Assembly (NCBI GenBank): GCA_900239685.1
Contig: OENT01000833.1
Location: 1 to 64,000, forward strand
Origin: Rotaria macrura
Lineage: Eukaryota; Rotifera; Eurotatoria; Philodinida; Philodinidae
Direction: 5' to 3'
DNA: 64,000 bases
Part shown: piece after piece, positions 10,201 to 23,900 of the stretch
How the letters are laid out: each line of letters starts with the position of its first letter
How positions within the stretch are numbered: the first letter of the stretch is position 1
The notes under the pieces: model-generated
Databases searched by the model: none
Told to the model about the DNA's origin: nothing
What the model saw: only the letters and a program-made list of their open reading frames with translations
Translations under genes and position numbers: made by a program

Positions 10201-13200
10201 ACCAGAGTAAATCATGTTAACGAAACCTTCGTAAATTCACTTTCTGAAATTACAGAAGTTCCACAACAAGTTTCGTTGTCGACCTCCGGCGTCCTAACTA
10301 ATGTTGCTGATTTATTGGCCTTTAGTGTTGCACCGAAGACTATCGACCTTCCAATACATTTGATTACTATGCGATTGTCTTTTAATAAAAGATTCTGTGA
10401 ATCTATTATTAATCGTGAAGCCAAAATTTCAGAACATATAACATTTTATCCCACTATTTCTACATCATTTTTCGCCATATCAGGCATTCATTCAGCTTCT
10501 TCCATATTCAAATTTATCATCAACAAAACTGACGTTTGACATGGCATGTTTCTATCTTGTTTAGTCACACTATACCCAAGAGGTTTTCCTATTGTTTTCC
10601 ATTTTTCCATTGGTTAATAACGTGTTGTGCATATATAGTTCTAGTTTCGTCCCGAGGAAGAGACCTTCTATTGAAGGTTGCGTAGTCATTATATTTGTAT
10701 TTAACTTGTAAGACATAGTAAGCTTTGCGCCATCCTCTCCCAACGCATGTTAAAGTTAGAGTTTGTGTCGAATTTTGGGATTTTAGAACCCAAATAAACA
10801 AGTTTCTCAAGATTAAATAAGAATTCTTGTTTCAATGGGAGCTTGTGTTGTGCGATGTAATCTTTCTTGATTTTGAATAAATCATGGTTTAATTTATTTG
10901 TGTGTGCATTCTCGTTTTGTTTGATTCCATCTAATCTGAAATTTTTTCTGATTGTTCGAAATGTCTCATTGAACCATGGAATCTGTCACAGATAAACTGT
11001 ATATTTCTTCTGTACCAAGGCTTCAACATTTTCAGCCTGTGCTACTTTTAATTGATTTTCAACGGAAACAACTATATGACTTTTTAATATCGTGAATCAT
11101 TATTCGATCCGTCTCTCTATTAAGCAGGATGTTTTGCCTTGTTATGTTAGGATATAAGATTTCCTGTAGCTGAAAACGTGCTCCTTGTGTTTCAGTTTCT
11201 TGCACCTTTTCAGAAGAACTTTTTAGTAAATCCTCATTTGATAAATTGAATACGTGTAGGTTTTGTTCTGTGTTTGCCGTAGTTTCATCAAATATTGTTT
11301 AACAATCGTTTCCACAATGCACTACCCAACTATATTTCTAATGGAAATTTTGATTCGTGTGTTGTTCGTGGAAGAAAAGTTATTTCAAAGAGTCTGGACG
11401 ATTCTGGACGAGCACTCGACAGCTGTTCTTTCAAGAGTTGTATATGAATTCGTTGTTTTAACTTATGCTGTTGATGTTTTAGTTTTCTTAAATTGCTTGA
11501 ATCATGGTCTAAATCACAAAAGCCGTCATAATTCAATCTGAATAAAAAATAAATAGTCTATTGCATTATATATTAGAATGAGATGAAAGATGATAGCTCT
11601 GATGTATAGTGCTACTTTCTTTGATCATTTATTACTTACTTTTCAGAAAGCATATAGTAAAATTCGCTGTTGTACCACCATATTGCTGTTTAACTCACTT
11701 AAAGCTCAATTATTTTTAGAAATATCTATAGAAACCAATCTAATTGATGAGATGGTGTATGAAAAGGTTGCTTACTTGCTGCCAGAGTATTGATCATGAT
11801 ATCGGGCTTAGTTTTAGAATCAAAATGGCATTATCAACTTGAAATACCAAATAGGATGGATCCAATATCGGATCCGATCAGTCGATGCAATCTGATCAAA
11901 TTTCTGGAAACGGAAATATAGACGGATCCGACGGAAGAAACCTCTTTTATCAATTGCATACTCATCAGTACTTAAGGACAGTTCTAGAAGTGGGTCATAG
12001 GCCTACGTCAGATTCCATCAAAATTCTACAGTAAAATCCAATAGGCACCCAGCACTTAGGCCCCGAGAGTCCTTCCGTTTTTCTTCATCCAATCAGACCC
12101 GATTATCGGTTTAAATCTTTTGGGCAGGGAGATATGGCTAGAGTTTTTAAAGTATGTTCAGTCTCAACAAAACTGAATATATTTCAATAAAAGTTGAAAC
12201 AGTTTCATCAATGTTCTGGAAGAGCAGAGTTCCCATGGTAACGATTCTGGTTTCATGCATTTATACTCAGTAAGGTTTCATATGCTGATTCCCGAGTGTA
12301 TTGATTTCAGCTGTTGCTGGTTAGATTAAACTTCGGAAACTCAACATGTCCAAGAAGCCTAAAAAACTGTTAAGCCTGGACAGCTCGGTTTCCGTGTAAT
12401 TTCTATTGCCGAAAGATGTCCAATTATCGATGTGTCCTATTCTCTACTTGTAATTGAAAGCAATAACAGCTCTTCATTTCAAGTTCATTGAACAGTTCTA
12501 ATTGTAGGCATTAGAAAAGTGCCAAGTCAAATTCCTGTCAAATGATAGCGCCGATTCAGGTCGAGCGTTGACTTCTACTCGATTTGATTGATACTTAAAA
12601 ATCAACTTCAACTGGAAAAAATGAAAAAAAATTAAACTTAAGCTTATCAAAGCGAAACATGCAACTATGTGGTCGACTATTTTTAGTTTTGAATATCAGA
12701 TTTGGCTAGTACTTAATGTCTTTTTTCGGGGTTTCTCGACTAAATGGAGAAAAACCAAAATTTTTTGATTCTCTTTCACCAAATCTTTCAAAAACCATTT
12801 GAAAAACAACCTTTCCAGCTACGCCTATAACTTTAGACAGCAAAAATAGACTCATAACAGGAAGTAGCTTTAGAAAATTTGTGTCTTAATGCTATTCATG
12901 CAATTCTCAGAGACTATTTTCTCACTCTTTATTTTATTTTGCATAATCATTGGTGAATACAAGCCATTGCACGACACATGCTGTGCATCTTACGAAATAT
13001 ATACGATCAACTGTCAATATTCACGCGTATTTTATTTTTAGGATACATAGTTCTAATCACTCTTTTTATATTCTTTGATGTGTATGCCTTCGTTTTTAAA
13101 CATCAAACACAGTAATTAATATTGACTCAAAATATTTTTATATTTTATCCAGAGACACTTCGAAAAAACTCATCTATTATCAATCTCAGTCGCCATGTGT

Positions 13201-14975
13201 TGATAAAGTGAAGTGAATAATTATAAAAATATTTTGGTGACGAAAGTTTCTCGATGAAACGTGCATAACTAGTTTGATTGTGTGTCTTTCAGTTTAGTCT
13301 CAAATACGACCATTATTTAGTGTATTATGAGCAGTCTGGCAGTCAATGCGACTGTACTTCATAATTATATACTTTTATCAATAATTAGTTTTTGAATATC
13401 GGAAATTCCATCTTCTTGCTAGTATTTAAGTTATTCATCAAGAAAAATCACTAAATTTTTGGAACGCTCGATATTTAACGATTCTCTAAACATTAAAATA
13501 ATCAATCTCATTATATTCTCCGGTGTACCAGAAGATATGCTTGGAAGCCCGTATGCTGGAAATATTACATTGAACTTGTCGATACACTCCTACAGTATAG
13601 TGGACTGAGTTTGTCCCGTCGATGAAATGTTACACTTGGGTTCAAGTTTAAGGGAACTGAAAAAGATTGATTGTTCAAGATATTTCAAACAATGTCGATA
13701 AAAGTTCACCTCTCTAAGCATTACTTAATGTTATTTGCTAGAAAGCATCTCTCATTTCTTTTGAACTTGCATTCAAACTAATAGGCAAGTCGAACATTTA
13801 CATGTTCCTGCTCAGTAACTTAGAACATAGTGAAAGATGTAAGTAGAAAAAACTGATTCCCCTACAAATTTCTATGGCAGCGCTTGGACTGATCCGGTTG
13901 AGTAAATCAAGAGAGCCGGACAATATTGGAAATTCACTGGTTGAAAAGTAAAAATAACTATCTTTATTTTCTTTGTTTTTGTAAAACAAAATTTTTTTTT
14001 TCACCAAGCATGATGTGGATAAAGTGATTTCTCAGTAGGGCTGCAACCAATCTTGGAAATCGGTACCAGATCAATTGAAATTTCCGATAAACCTGCTTTA
14101 TAAACCGTACTTTTGGCGATAAAAACTAAGATGTCAAACGCTCTTCTGTTTGAATGCGAAAAAAAAGTTTTAAAAACATGTTACTTCAATCATTTTTCTA
14201 AGATTCTCTTTAAAAAGATCAATTATGATGAGTGTCTTTTACATGTGCCCGTCAAGTATTTCATATTTGGAGCCATTTTTTTTCTAAAACTAGGACATGT
14301 TGCGTTCCAGTTTTTGCCGGAATTTCTTTGACTTACGACCGATTTATAACTGGCTAGGCAGAACCATTTTAAAAGTTTCTTCCTGGTTCAAGCTGTGCAC
14401 TATAGTCAACATTCAAGAATTATGTAATAGAAGAAGTTGATTTTGACAGTATATATGGGAAAACACTCACATGTAAAGGTGAGAATGACGTGAATCGAAC
14501 TACTCAGAATATACAAATTTTCTAAGTGAAACGATTCAAGATAATATGCCACTAGAAATTTATACTCAAGGTATCAGCAAACGCGAAAAAGGACTAAAGC
14601 AGCTTTCGATCATTACTCATTTCAGAAGCCCCTAAATCGTGAGACAAACGATAAACTCAATGTAAACTATAACAAGAACAAAGATAGCTGACGTCAAGTC
14701 AAAAGCCGCTTCATTCTATCAAAAAAAAATCTCAATCATCTAGAATCTTTATCAATTCGTGAATTTCTAACCGAATCAAGTATCCAGTACGCAAAATGTC
14801 AATAGAAAACAGACCCTATTTGACAAGAACGATTTTTACAATTGATAAATCTTGTATTAATTCAACAATACTTTCCCTTCTATAAGCCGTAAGCAAGCAT
14901 ATTGTTCTTTTCAGCTACCGCGTATCACTTAAATTTGAAAATACAAGACATAATATTATCCTTCGACAATCATTT
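10201..14975. other. Non-coding interval with degenerate coding-like pieces
   Basis: Minus-strand stretches at 10212-10424, 10589-10810 and 11330-11536 have amino-acid composition somewhat like protein but are short, decayed and not assignable; an old retroelement remnant is possible and unproven. At about 11855-12110 there is a patch rich in GGATCCGA-like words similar to patches at 56180, 58480 and 63330. From 12.1 to 14.9 kb I see only AT-rich DNA. Confidence 0.35.
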
Positions 14976-17900
14976 TTAGAAACGATTCACCATAAACCCT
15001 TGATTTTGCGATGCCACTATTGAATGAGAAGATTGTTCTTCCTTAGTTGGTGTATCCATCGTTATTGTTGAAACCACAACTGCTGATATTGATTCAGATG
15101 GTATCGATCCAAGGAGTTGGATTCGATCAGAGAGCATCGTTTCTCTTAACCTTTGTGCGTCATTGACAATGGCAGATCCATTGTCACAGGAGGGATCTAT
15201 CTGTGAGATTAATCCTGCGGTGTGTTTTAAGGATGCATTGGTAGGCTCATTTGAAATTGAATCATCGCTTCCGTGTAATGAATTAGACATTTGAAAATTA
15301 GTCTCTTTTTCATATTTCGTGCCACTCAGTCCAGATGCTTCTGTAATTCTTTCACCAACTCTATCCAATGGCAGAATTCGTACTGAATGAGACCTTCCTT
15401 TATTTTCAGCCGAAATCATAGGTACCTTAGCTTGATTATTTTGCGGCTCGATTGGTTCACCGTTGTTCAAATTATTCATTTGTCCCTGGCCTCTTCTTGT
15501 CTTGGCAGCGCTTGCTAAAAAATTCAGATTCGGGATTTCAACGTCTGCTTGCTGTTTTTCCACTTCAACAGGATACTCGGAATCGTAGCCACCTATTTCA
15601 AAAGACCTTGAGATTTGTTCCTCTGTACGGTCAAGATTCTCCTTATCTAAACTATCAATACCGAATGTCTCTTTTATTTCCAGAATAACTTCGTCTAGAA
15701 ATGTGATTGATGGCGAATCCAGTTTCCATTTCATTGCACCAGGGGATTTAGCTTTTTCTAATGAGTTTTTTTCGGGTAGTGAAATCGGTTCGTTAACTTT
15801 TTGATCCGGCGAATTTTCCATCAACAGTGCTTCTTCCTTGGAGATGACATTTTCCTTCGATGAAGAATCAAATTGTACCTTGTCCTTGTTAGCAGCATTC
15901 ATTTTTGTGTCGAACGAGAAAAATAAAGGCGCATGGAATCCGCCATCCGTCTTCACGATAGGCATCAGCTTCTCAGGTGATTTGCCTTCCAAACTAGGCT
16001 CTACCGATAATGGAACTTCTTCCGTGCCGTTGAATCCTCTCTTCCTGGTATCAATATTCAGTTTGTCTTTGACCACATCGATTGCCTCATCCAACGACGA
16101 TAATATTCGCTCCCTTAACCCTTCCTGTTTCTGCAAAATCTTGTTTCCTCCTTGCTGTTTTTCCGTCTCTCCCACTTCATCATTCGATCCTGTATTTTCA
16201 ATTGTGACAGTATTTACATTGCTCGATTTATCTACACCAAGTTTGTCTTTGATGGCATCCAACGCTTTGTCGAGCGAAGCGAGTGAAGGCAAATGAAAAC
16301 CACTATCATTCTTATTGAATGGTATGGCTGCATTACCAGACTCACCATTCCCGATAACATCTGAGGAGAAGTCTCCTTCTACTCTGATTACTGATTCTCT
16401 GGCTGGTGTATCCGAGTGCATCTTCACTTCTATCGTATCGATTATTGCGTCCACGGAGACTGAAAGTGGTACGACTGATCCCCCATCGTTCACAGGCAAA
16501 TTGCTGCTGGTGTCCTCTTTCTTCATTCCCCAAGGTGCATCATTAAATGCAGTCTTTCCCTTCGCGACAACCAACCCTGTCGTGGATATATTCACGCCGA
16601 ATTTATCTTTTATAGCATCGATCGTCTCGTCCAATGACGGCAATGTCCAGAAATGGAACCCACTATCGTTCTTCGTTGTTTCAGTAGGCGTCTCTGTTGG
16701 CAGAGGTTCAAGGGTACTCTTCGAAACCGTATCTTTATCGTCTCCAGTTGTTAACTCTTTCTTTCGTGTATCGATATTAAATTTTTCTTTAATCGCATCG
16801 ATCGTTTCGTCGAAGGCAGGTAATGATGGTAAATGAAAGCCGCTGTCTTTCTTCATGGTGTCTATTGGCGTCTCTGTGGGCTGAGATTCGAGAGTACTCT
16901 TCGACATCGTATCTTTATCGTCGGCAGTTGTTAACTCTTTCTTTGGTGTATCGATATTAAGTTTTTCTTTTATTGCATCGATGGTTTCATCGAGAGTCGG
17001 GAGTGATGGTAGGCGGAATCTACTTTCTTTCTCAGGCACGACCGTGCTTTTTTCGTTTTTCCGCAGTGCGTCATCACAATCGTTCAATGGCGTGTTTTGA
17101 TTTGTTACAGCGTTCGCTTTCTCAGCTGTCTCCATACCTAGTTTTTCTTTAATCGCATCGATCGTTTNAGGTAATGATGGTAAATGAAAGCCGCTGTCTT
17201 TCTTCATGGTGTCTATTGGCGTCTCTGTGGGCTGAGATTCGAGAGTACTCTTCGACATCGTATCTTTATCGTCGGCAGTTGTTAACTCTTTCTTTGGTGT
17301 ATCGATATTAAGTTTCTCTTTAATTGCATCGATGGTTTCATCTAGAGAAGGCAGTGAGGGTATACGGAATCTAGCTTCTTTCTCAGGCACGATCGTGCTT
17401 TTTCCGTTTTTCCGCAGTGCGTCATCACCATCGTTCAATGGCGTGTTTTGATTTGTTACAGCGTTCGCTTTCTCAGCTGTCTCCATACCTAGTTTTTCTT
17501 TAATCGCATCGATCGTTTCGTCGAAGGTAGGTAATGATGGTAAATGAAAGCCGCTGTCTTTCTTCATGGTGTCTATTGGCGTCTCTGTGGGCTGAGATTC
17601 GAGAGTACTCTTCGACATCGTATCTTTATCGTCGGCAGTTGTTAACTCTTTCTTTGGTGTATCGATATTAAGTTTCTCTTTAATTGCATGGATGGTTTCA
17701 TCTAGAGAAGGCAGTGAGGGTATACGGAATCTAGCTTCTTTCTCTGGTATCTTGGTTTCTTTATGATCGTTAAATTGTTTCGCTTTCGCTAGGTTTGCGT
17801 TTTCGTTTTCATCGGCCATGAGGGTTACATTGTTTGTAGTATCGATGGTAATTTGGTTATTGATTCCCGCGAGTTTCTCGGCGATGGTCGATATTGAAGG

Positions 17901-20900
17901 TGGTTGTAAGTCAGGGATGTCCTTCCCGGTGTTATGGGCGTTATCATTCGGTTCACTTTCTGCATCAAAACTTGATGTTAGTTGCTGTTTGTGAGGTGTA
18001 TCAATATTCAATTTTTCTTTAATCGCATCGATGGCTTCATCTAGAATGCGGAATGATGGTATACGCAATCTAGTGGGTTTATTTGATGTGGTGTTTATTT
18101 GATTGTGTTCAGGCGATTTGGGTGCGTCTTCATTAGATCCATTGTTCTCAGATATAGCGTTGAGGAATCTATTTTTTAAAGCATTGATTTCCTCTTCGAG
18201 CTCAGGAACTGTTGTGAAATTGAATTCACTCGTTTTTTCTTTAGTCGGTGTTTCCATTCTTTGGTCACCGTTATCGTGTGATGATTGAGCTTTGTCACCC
18301 GGTGACTGAAGATTATTCACCGGTGTATCTAGTTGTAGTTTTTCTTTTATCACATCGAGTAGATCACCGAATGAAGATAGGGATGATAGATCATAGGCAT
18401 GTCGTTGATGCAGTTCAGATGTTGTTGTGTCCTGTTTGTTAGGTTCACTAGGTGCATTGTTGTTTTGAGTACGTTGATGGACAATGGATTTGGATTCCTT
18501 CTCTGATTCGATCTGTATGCCATCTCTTTTGGTACTAAGTTGCTCCTCGGTTGATGGGCTCAAAGAAATACAAAATTCATCCTCTTCCTTTGTTTTATTG
18601 TCGACTGTGGCTTGCAACTCATTAAGAACGCTGCTATCTGTGAAAAGTTTTGTTTCGCTCATAACATGATTTTCTTGTTTCGGTTTGTTCATGCGTAGCG
18701 TATTTCGGATGGTATCAATAGTGTCATCGAGTGTGGGTAGTGTTGGCCACTGGAATACGGTTTGATTTTGTCCGGTGACAGGTGTTTGTGTATTACTAAT
18801 GGGTTTGACTACCATTTCGGTAACCACAGGTGTTGCTTTTTCCTGGGATAGTTTACGAAGAAGTTGGTGATGCTGCTCTTTGGTTTCATCAGGTTTGAGG
18901 AGGATTTCTGACGTATATTTGGGAGGCGTTTTTAATGGTGATGATAGTTGTACATCTTGAATGGAAGCTTGACCAGAAGGACTTGTGTGATCAATCAAAT
19001 CTGAACGGTATCCATTCTCTTTGACTGCATCCTCATTCGATGTATCAGCGAATTTAAATGCCTCTTTGATTTCAAAGATGACTTCATCAATAAATGAATT
19101 GCTAGGCAGGCGCAATGTCTTTTGGCTGCCAATTTCTGTTGTATTCTTTACAGTAGAATCTGATTGTGAGTCTTCAGACGATATATGTTGCATTGAAACA
19201 TTTGCTATCGTGAGCATATCTTTTTTGGCGCCTTGCAATCGTTCTATGGTTTGGGCTTCAGTTTCTCGAAGCGCTGAGTCTAAAGCAAATGCTGCTTCTG
19301 TTTTTTCATTCTCCTTTAAAGGTGCATTCAGTTGCTGAGAGAATGTTGTTTTATCGATAGAATGATTGGAGACATCAGTTTGATGAGCTTCGTGTAGAAT
19401 TGCATCGCTGCGCTCGTTTGATTCTTGTCGAGCACCGCCTGGACGCTCGACTGAAGATAATGGATGATTGATAGATGCTTCTTGAGGATGTAAAACAGAC
19501 TCTTCTATGGTAGATTCTTTTTTCTCGAGGAATATTGAATTGGGGGCGGTCTCTTCTCTTTTGATGAGTTGCTCGTTCATTGGTTCGGTAGTGTTCTGCG
19601 CGTGTTTGAATTCTTCTTTTGCATTCACCGGTATTTTTTCTCGTTTCAATGATGGTATGGATTGATTATTTGAAGTTGCACTTGCTGTGAATGGTGTTTG
19701 AACTATTGAATCAAAGCATGTTGATTTTGACTTTTTCCCGTCCGTGATATTATCCTTCTGCTGTGCATCGGTATGAGAGTCTTCGTTAATTTCTTTTAAA
19801 GTGTTGTTGAGGGATTTTGTATCTACTAGTTGTGATTCTAGTTCGGTTCCAGATGAAGTTCTATCTTTTGCACTAAAGTCGATTATTGATTTACTTTCGA
19901 AATTGTTGATCGTCGTAATGTTGCCATCAGGAGATTGCTGTGTTCTTACAACTTGCGGTGACTGTGTCAATTCTTCTGGAGTATTCTTGAAAGTTGGCAG
20001 TGGGCGTGAGCTAGTTTTTGTTTCATTTTTCAATTCAGAATATCCGTCTGTTGGTTCAATTACTGTTGTTGATGTTTCTGCTTTATGGAAAATATCTAGT
20101 TTTTCATTCAACTCCCTTAAGGTGCCCGGGACTTCTTTTCTACCTTGCTGGGGCTTTATTGAACGGCTTGAATTTGGAGCTGTTTGCTGCTGAAATTTGC
20201 CTGGTTTTTTATTTGCATTCGATTCAGTATCGACATACACGAATCGAGGTAGTTTATCAGAGAAATCTGTTCTGTAAGGTTTTATGTTCTGCATCTGATG
20301 TTCTTCATCGAATTTTAATGTTTCTTTTGTTTGGTTGAAGCCGATATCCAATGGAATCTTCACGCTTGGTAAAACATTTTTGCTTATGTTTGATGTCGGC
20401 TCTTTAATTTCAGTTTGAGTGTGAGTTACTTCATCAGTTAGTGAATCTGATATTTCTAATTGCGTATTTTCTGTACAATAATCTTCACAATGTTTCAGCG
20501 CTTCATTAATATTTTCAATAGCAATGCCCAATGTTGGCATCTTCAGTGGTGTTAATTCTTGTTTTTTCTTCCATTCAATCGTTGACTTTGTTGTTTGAAC
20601 AGATTCCTGATCAATATGTTTTAGTGAGGGCGTCTTACATGCTCCAATGGTTTTTGCAGTAGGTTCGACAAGTGCTGATATGCCGTTTTCCACTGTTATA
20701 GTACTGTTATTGTGTACAGTTGTATTTTCTCGTAATTTCTCTTCTTTCTTCGTCGTTTCAGCGAAGCTTTCGTTTTGCATTCTATTTTCATCTATACTAG
20801 AACAATCTGGAGGCTTAAGTATGACATTGGCAGCGCTCGTTGTTTCCACCACCGACGATCTATCCTTCGGTGCGTCCTTGATAATGTGAGATGATGAGAC

Positions 20901-23900
20901 TTCGGATGTTAGACAGGGTTTTTCTCTTTCTATTACTGGAATAGCCAATACTGATTGTCCGTTTCTTAGCTCAGCCATAGCTGGTACTGGATGTTGTTGA
21001 TGCGAGACTACTTCTTGTTTCGGTTTAATGTCGTCCTCTGTTTCTTTCATGGTAGATACCGTGATTGTTAACGAAGGAAGAGATGAAAGCAGTGGTGTTT
21101 CCTTCTGCTTTGTCGCAGAAGTTGCTAATTCTAGTTGCGTGGTTGTATCAGGTGAACTCGACGATGGTGTTGTGATTCTTGTCAAGTCACTTGGTTTCTC
21201 TTCGTTATCGATTTCAGGTGGCATTTTGATAGTTCTATTGCTGAGGTCGGATGATGACTTCTGTTTTTTATGGAGGACTTCGTCACTCTCCTGTTTTTCA
21301 CTTCTTGATTCGTCGTCGAATGCCACATGCGGTTCAGTCTCAGTATCCGAAGAAATCTGTTTGACTCTACACACATTTGTGGGCGCCAGTGACCTTTCAG
21401 AGATCATACTTTTTGCGTCGATATCATTTACAGTCTTCGATCGATCCGATTTCACTGGTTCCATAAATTTGTCGCTCTGCGTCACATCTGACTCTCCTTT
21501 TGAGTATTCGCTGCAAATAGCAAAACTGACGGAGTTCTTAACCGGTAGATTTGTTTCAGAGACAACTTTGGATTCATCTGGATTCATCGTTACATCCACT
21601 CGTTTCTTCATAGGTTCTAATAGATTGGTTCTTGATTGGTTCAGATTGTTCATTGATTGCAATGTTGATATGTTTGATTGAGGCGTATCTTCATGAATTT
21701 TATGCATGTCAATAATTTCTGTCGTTGATTTAAACTTCTGCGTCGATTCGATTTCGTTTTTTGATCGGATTACTTCGAGAGGTATGGATTGTGGTGATAA
21801 TCGTAAAGTATCTGTAGTCAAAGTGACATATAATCGACTGAGACCGATTCGTAACGGGTTGAATTCGACACCAATAATAGCTATGGTTTCGGGTTGGACT
21901 TGTTCCCTTCAAAAATCGAAATGCCTGTACAAAGTAGAATCATCAGCTTTCTTACTTAATCAAAATAGATTTAGATGTACCAAACCCATCTATTGCAATA
22001 TGTGCATTGTTCAGTGGATAAGGAAATGGATTCCTTATTTTCAAGCGAATCTTTGCTGGATTTCGACATTCAACTACATCCTTTTCGAGAAGCTTGGATG
22101 TAAAAAGAAATGAATATGATCAATATAATACTCTCTTCTTCTTACCAACTGCATTATGTCGTTCTCTGCATTTAAGATAAACTTTTCTTCCTCATAAAGT
22201 TGACCCGTCTCTCTAATGAGTACACATACGCTTAGTTTCAGTAAATTGTCGAAAAATCCTGTCCATATCTGATCACCTTCTGCCACTTTTATCACAATAT
22301 TCTTTTCTAAATATCAACATCAGTACGATGATGAACAATTTATTCGACTCACGATCTTTATCGCTTAGTGGAAAAAGTTGAGAAAATGAATGAATGGGTA
22401 TTTGTGAACTAATTCTATTTATGTCGAGATTTGAATGAACAGGAACAGATCGATCATCAAATAATGTCTGATTTTGTGTGCTTTCTCTAAATTTGATTTC
22501 ATCTACGGGATTCATTTTGACTAATGATACCGCAACAGCTAATGTTCGACGTTGATCTGATAAATTTTTCGCTTTGAGTACCAAATGTAGGTTATCACCA
22601 TACTAAAATGTTGCAGTTTTTAGTCAATCATAATTGATAAAGAGACTTTACTTTCAAAATGTGAGGAGCATCTGTTTCAATATTAACGTCATGATTCACA
22701 GTTGCTCGATCGGAACCTATAAAAATAGAATCCATCATATGATGAAAACAGAAAGAAAGCAAGATTTTTGTCTTCTACATACTTCTGTTTAATTTATAAT
22801 TGCTTGTAATGTCTTCATATTGGTATTCATTTTTCAATGATCTTGTTAGAACTTTGGTATCGATCACGTTTTCTTCAACGTCTAGGCAACAAATCAATCA
22901 GATGAAATAGCATTTAATATATTGCTATTAGATTATTAGAAAGAACTCAATTATGCAGTCATTTCAAAATAGAAATGCATTGCATCTATTTTCCTTATTA
23001 ATTTAAATTCGTTACAACAGTCTCACATGTTTTCTAATAATTATGATTCAGTCAAAAGAACAAAATACTTTTCAAGCTAGAAAAATCAACTCTCATGAAG
23101 TTTCATGTTCGATTGAAAATCAATTCTTACTAATCAATCTTCTATTTCCGTTCGGATACACAAGCCAATAGGATTTTTTTCCGTTCAATATTCCGTGGAT
23201 AACATTAGTATCCCATGGTAAGTTCAATGCACCAGATTTCAAAGCTTCTACCGAGCATGGGCCGAGATGTCGAGTTTCTAAATACGAAAAATTGTTCTCA
23301 TGGAGAATAGTTTACCATGTTCACATACTCGTCTCATATGCAATCGAAGAAGGATCGATTACTTGCCATCCTGTTTTAAATCCAGGTAATTCATCTCGCC
23401 GCATCCAGCATTCATTCCATAAATACCAAGGACTACAACAAGAATGAGTTCCAAAGAAGATTCAGACGAAAATGCATATTATTTACCGAGTCATTTTTGA
23501 GTTCGTTACTACGATTGGTCGTTGTCTTGTATCCCAATGCACATCAATATTCTCTTTTTCTTCATTTTGACAAATTGCATTATAAACAGTAACAATACGA
23601 CATGGAATGCCTAGCGATCTGCATATGCTACAAAACACAGCGGCATGTTTCCAATTACTACCACGGTCATAGCTTGCTGATTGGCAATTGGAGAGAAAAT
23701 ATTTTTTTAAAATAGCTGGACTACTTGTATACTCAGTGTCATGATATGTAAGTGAACGAATATCCAATAGTGATGAAAATATACCACTGTTTGTTCCCAA
23801 GTTTGAGCAAATTTGCGATGCAAGGATACGAAGAATGGCAGATGTGTCGATACGATGTTGTGTCGATAGAGGGTTCTTGTTTAGAAGAGCAAGGGCTGTA

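Noticed and set aside
10212-11536. Minus-strand coding-like pieces
   Set aside because: Short, decayed and without a diagnostic motif. An old retroelement remnant is possible, but I could not assign a family, so no element is called.
15452-21681. Plus-strand open frames of 60-217 residues opposite the tail exon
   Set aside because: They are antisense shadows of a low-complexity, strongly codon-biased exon; none has family features.
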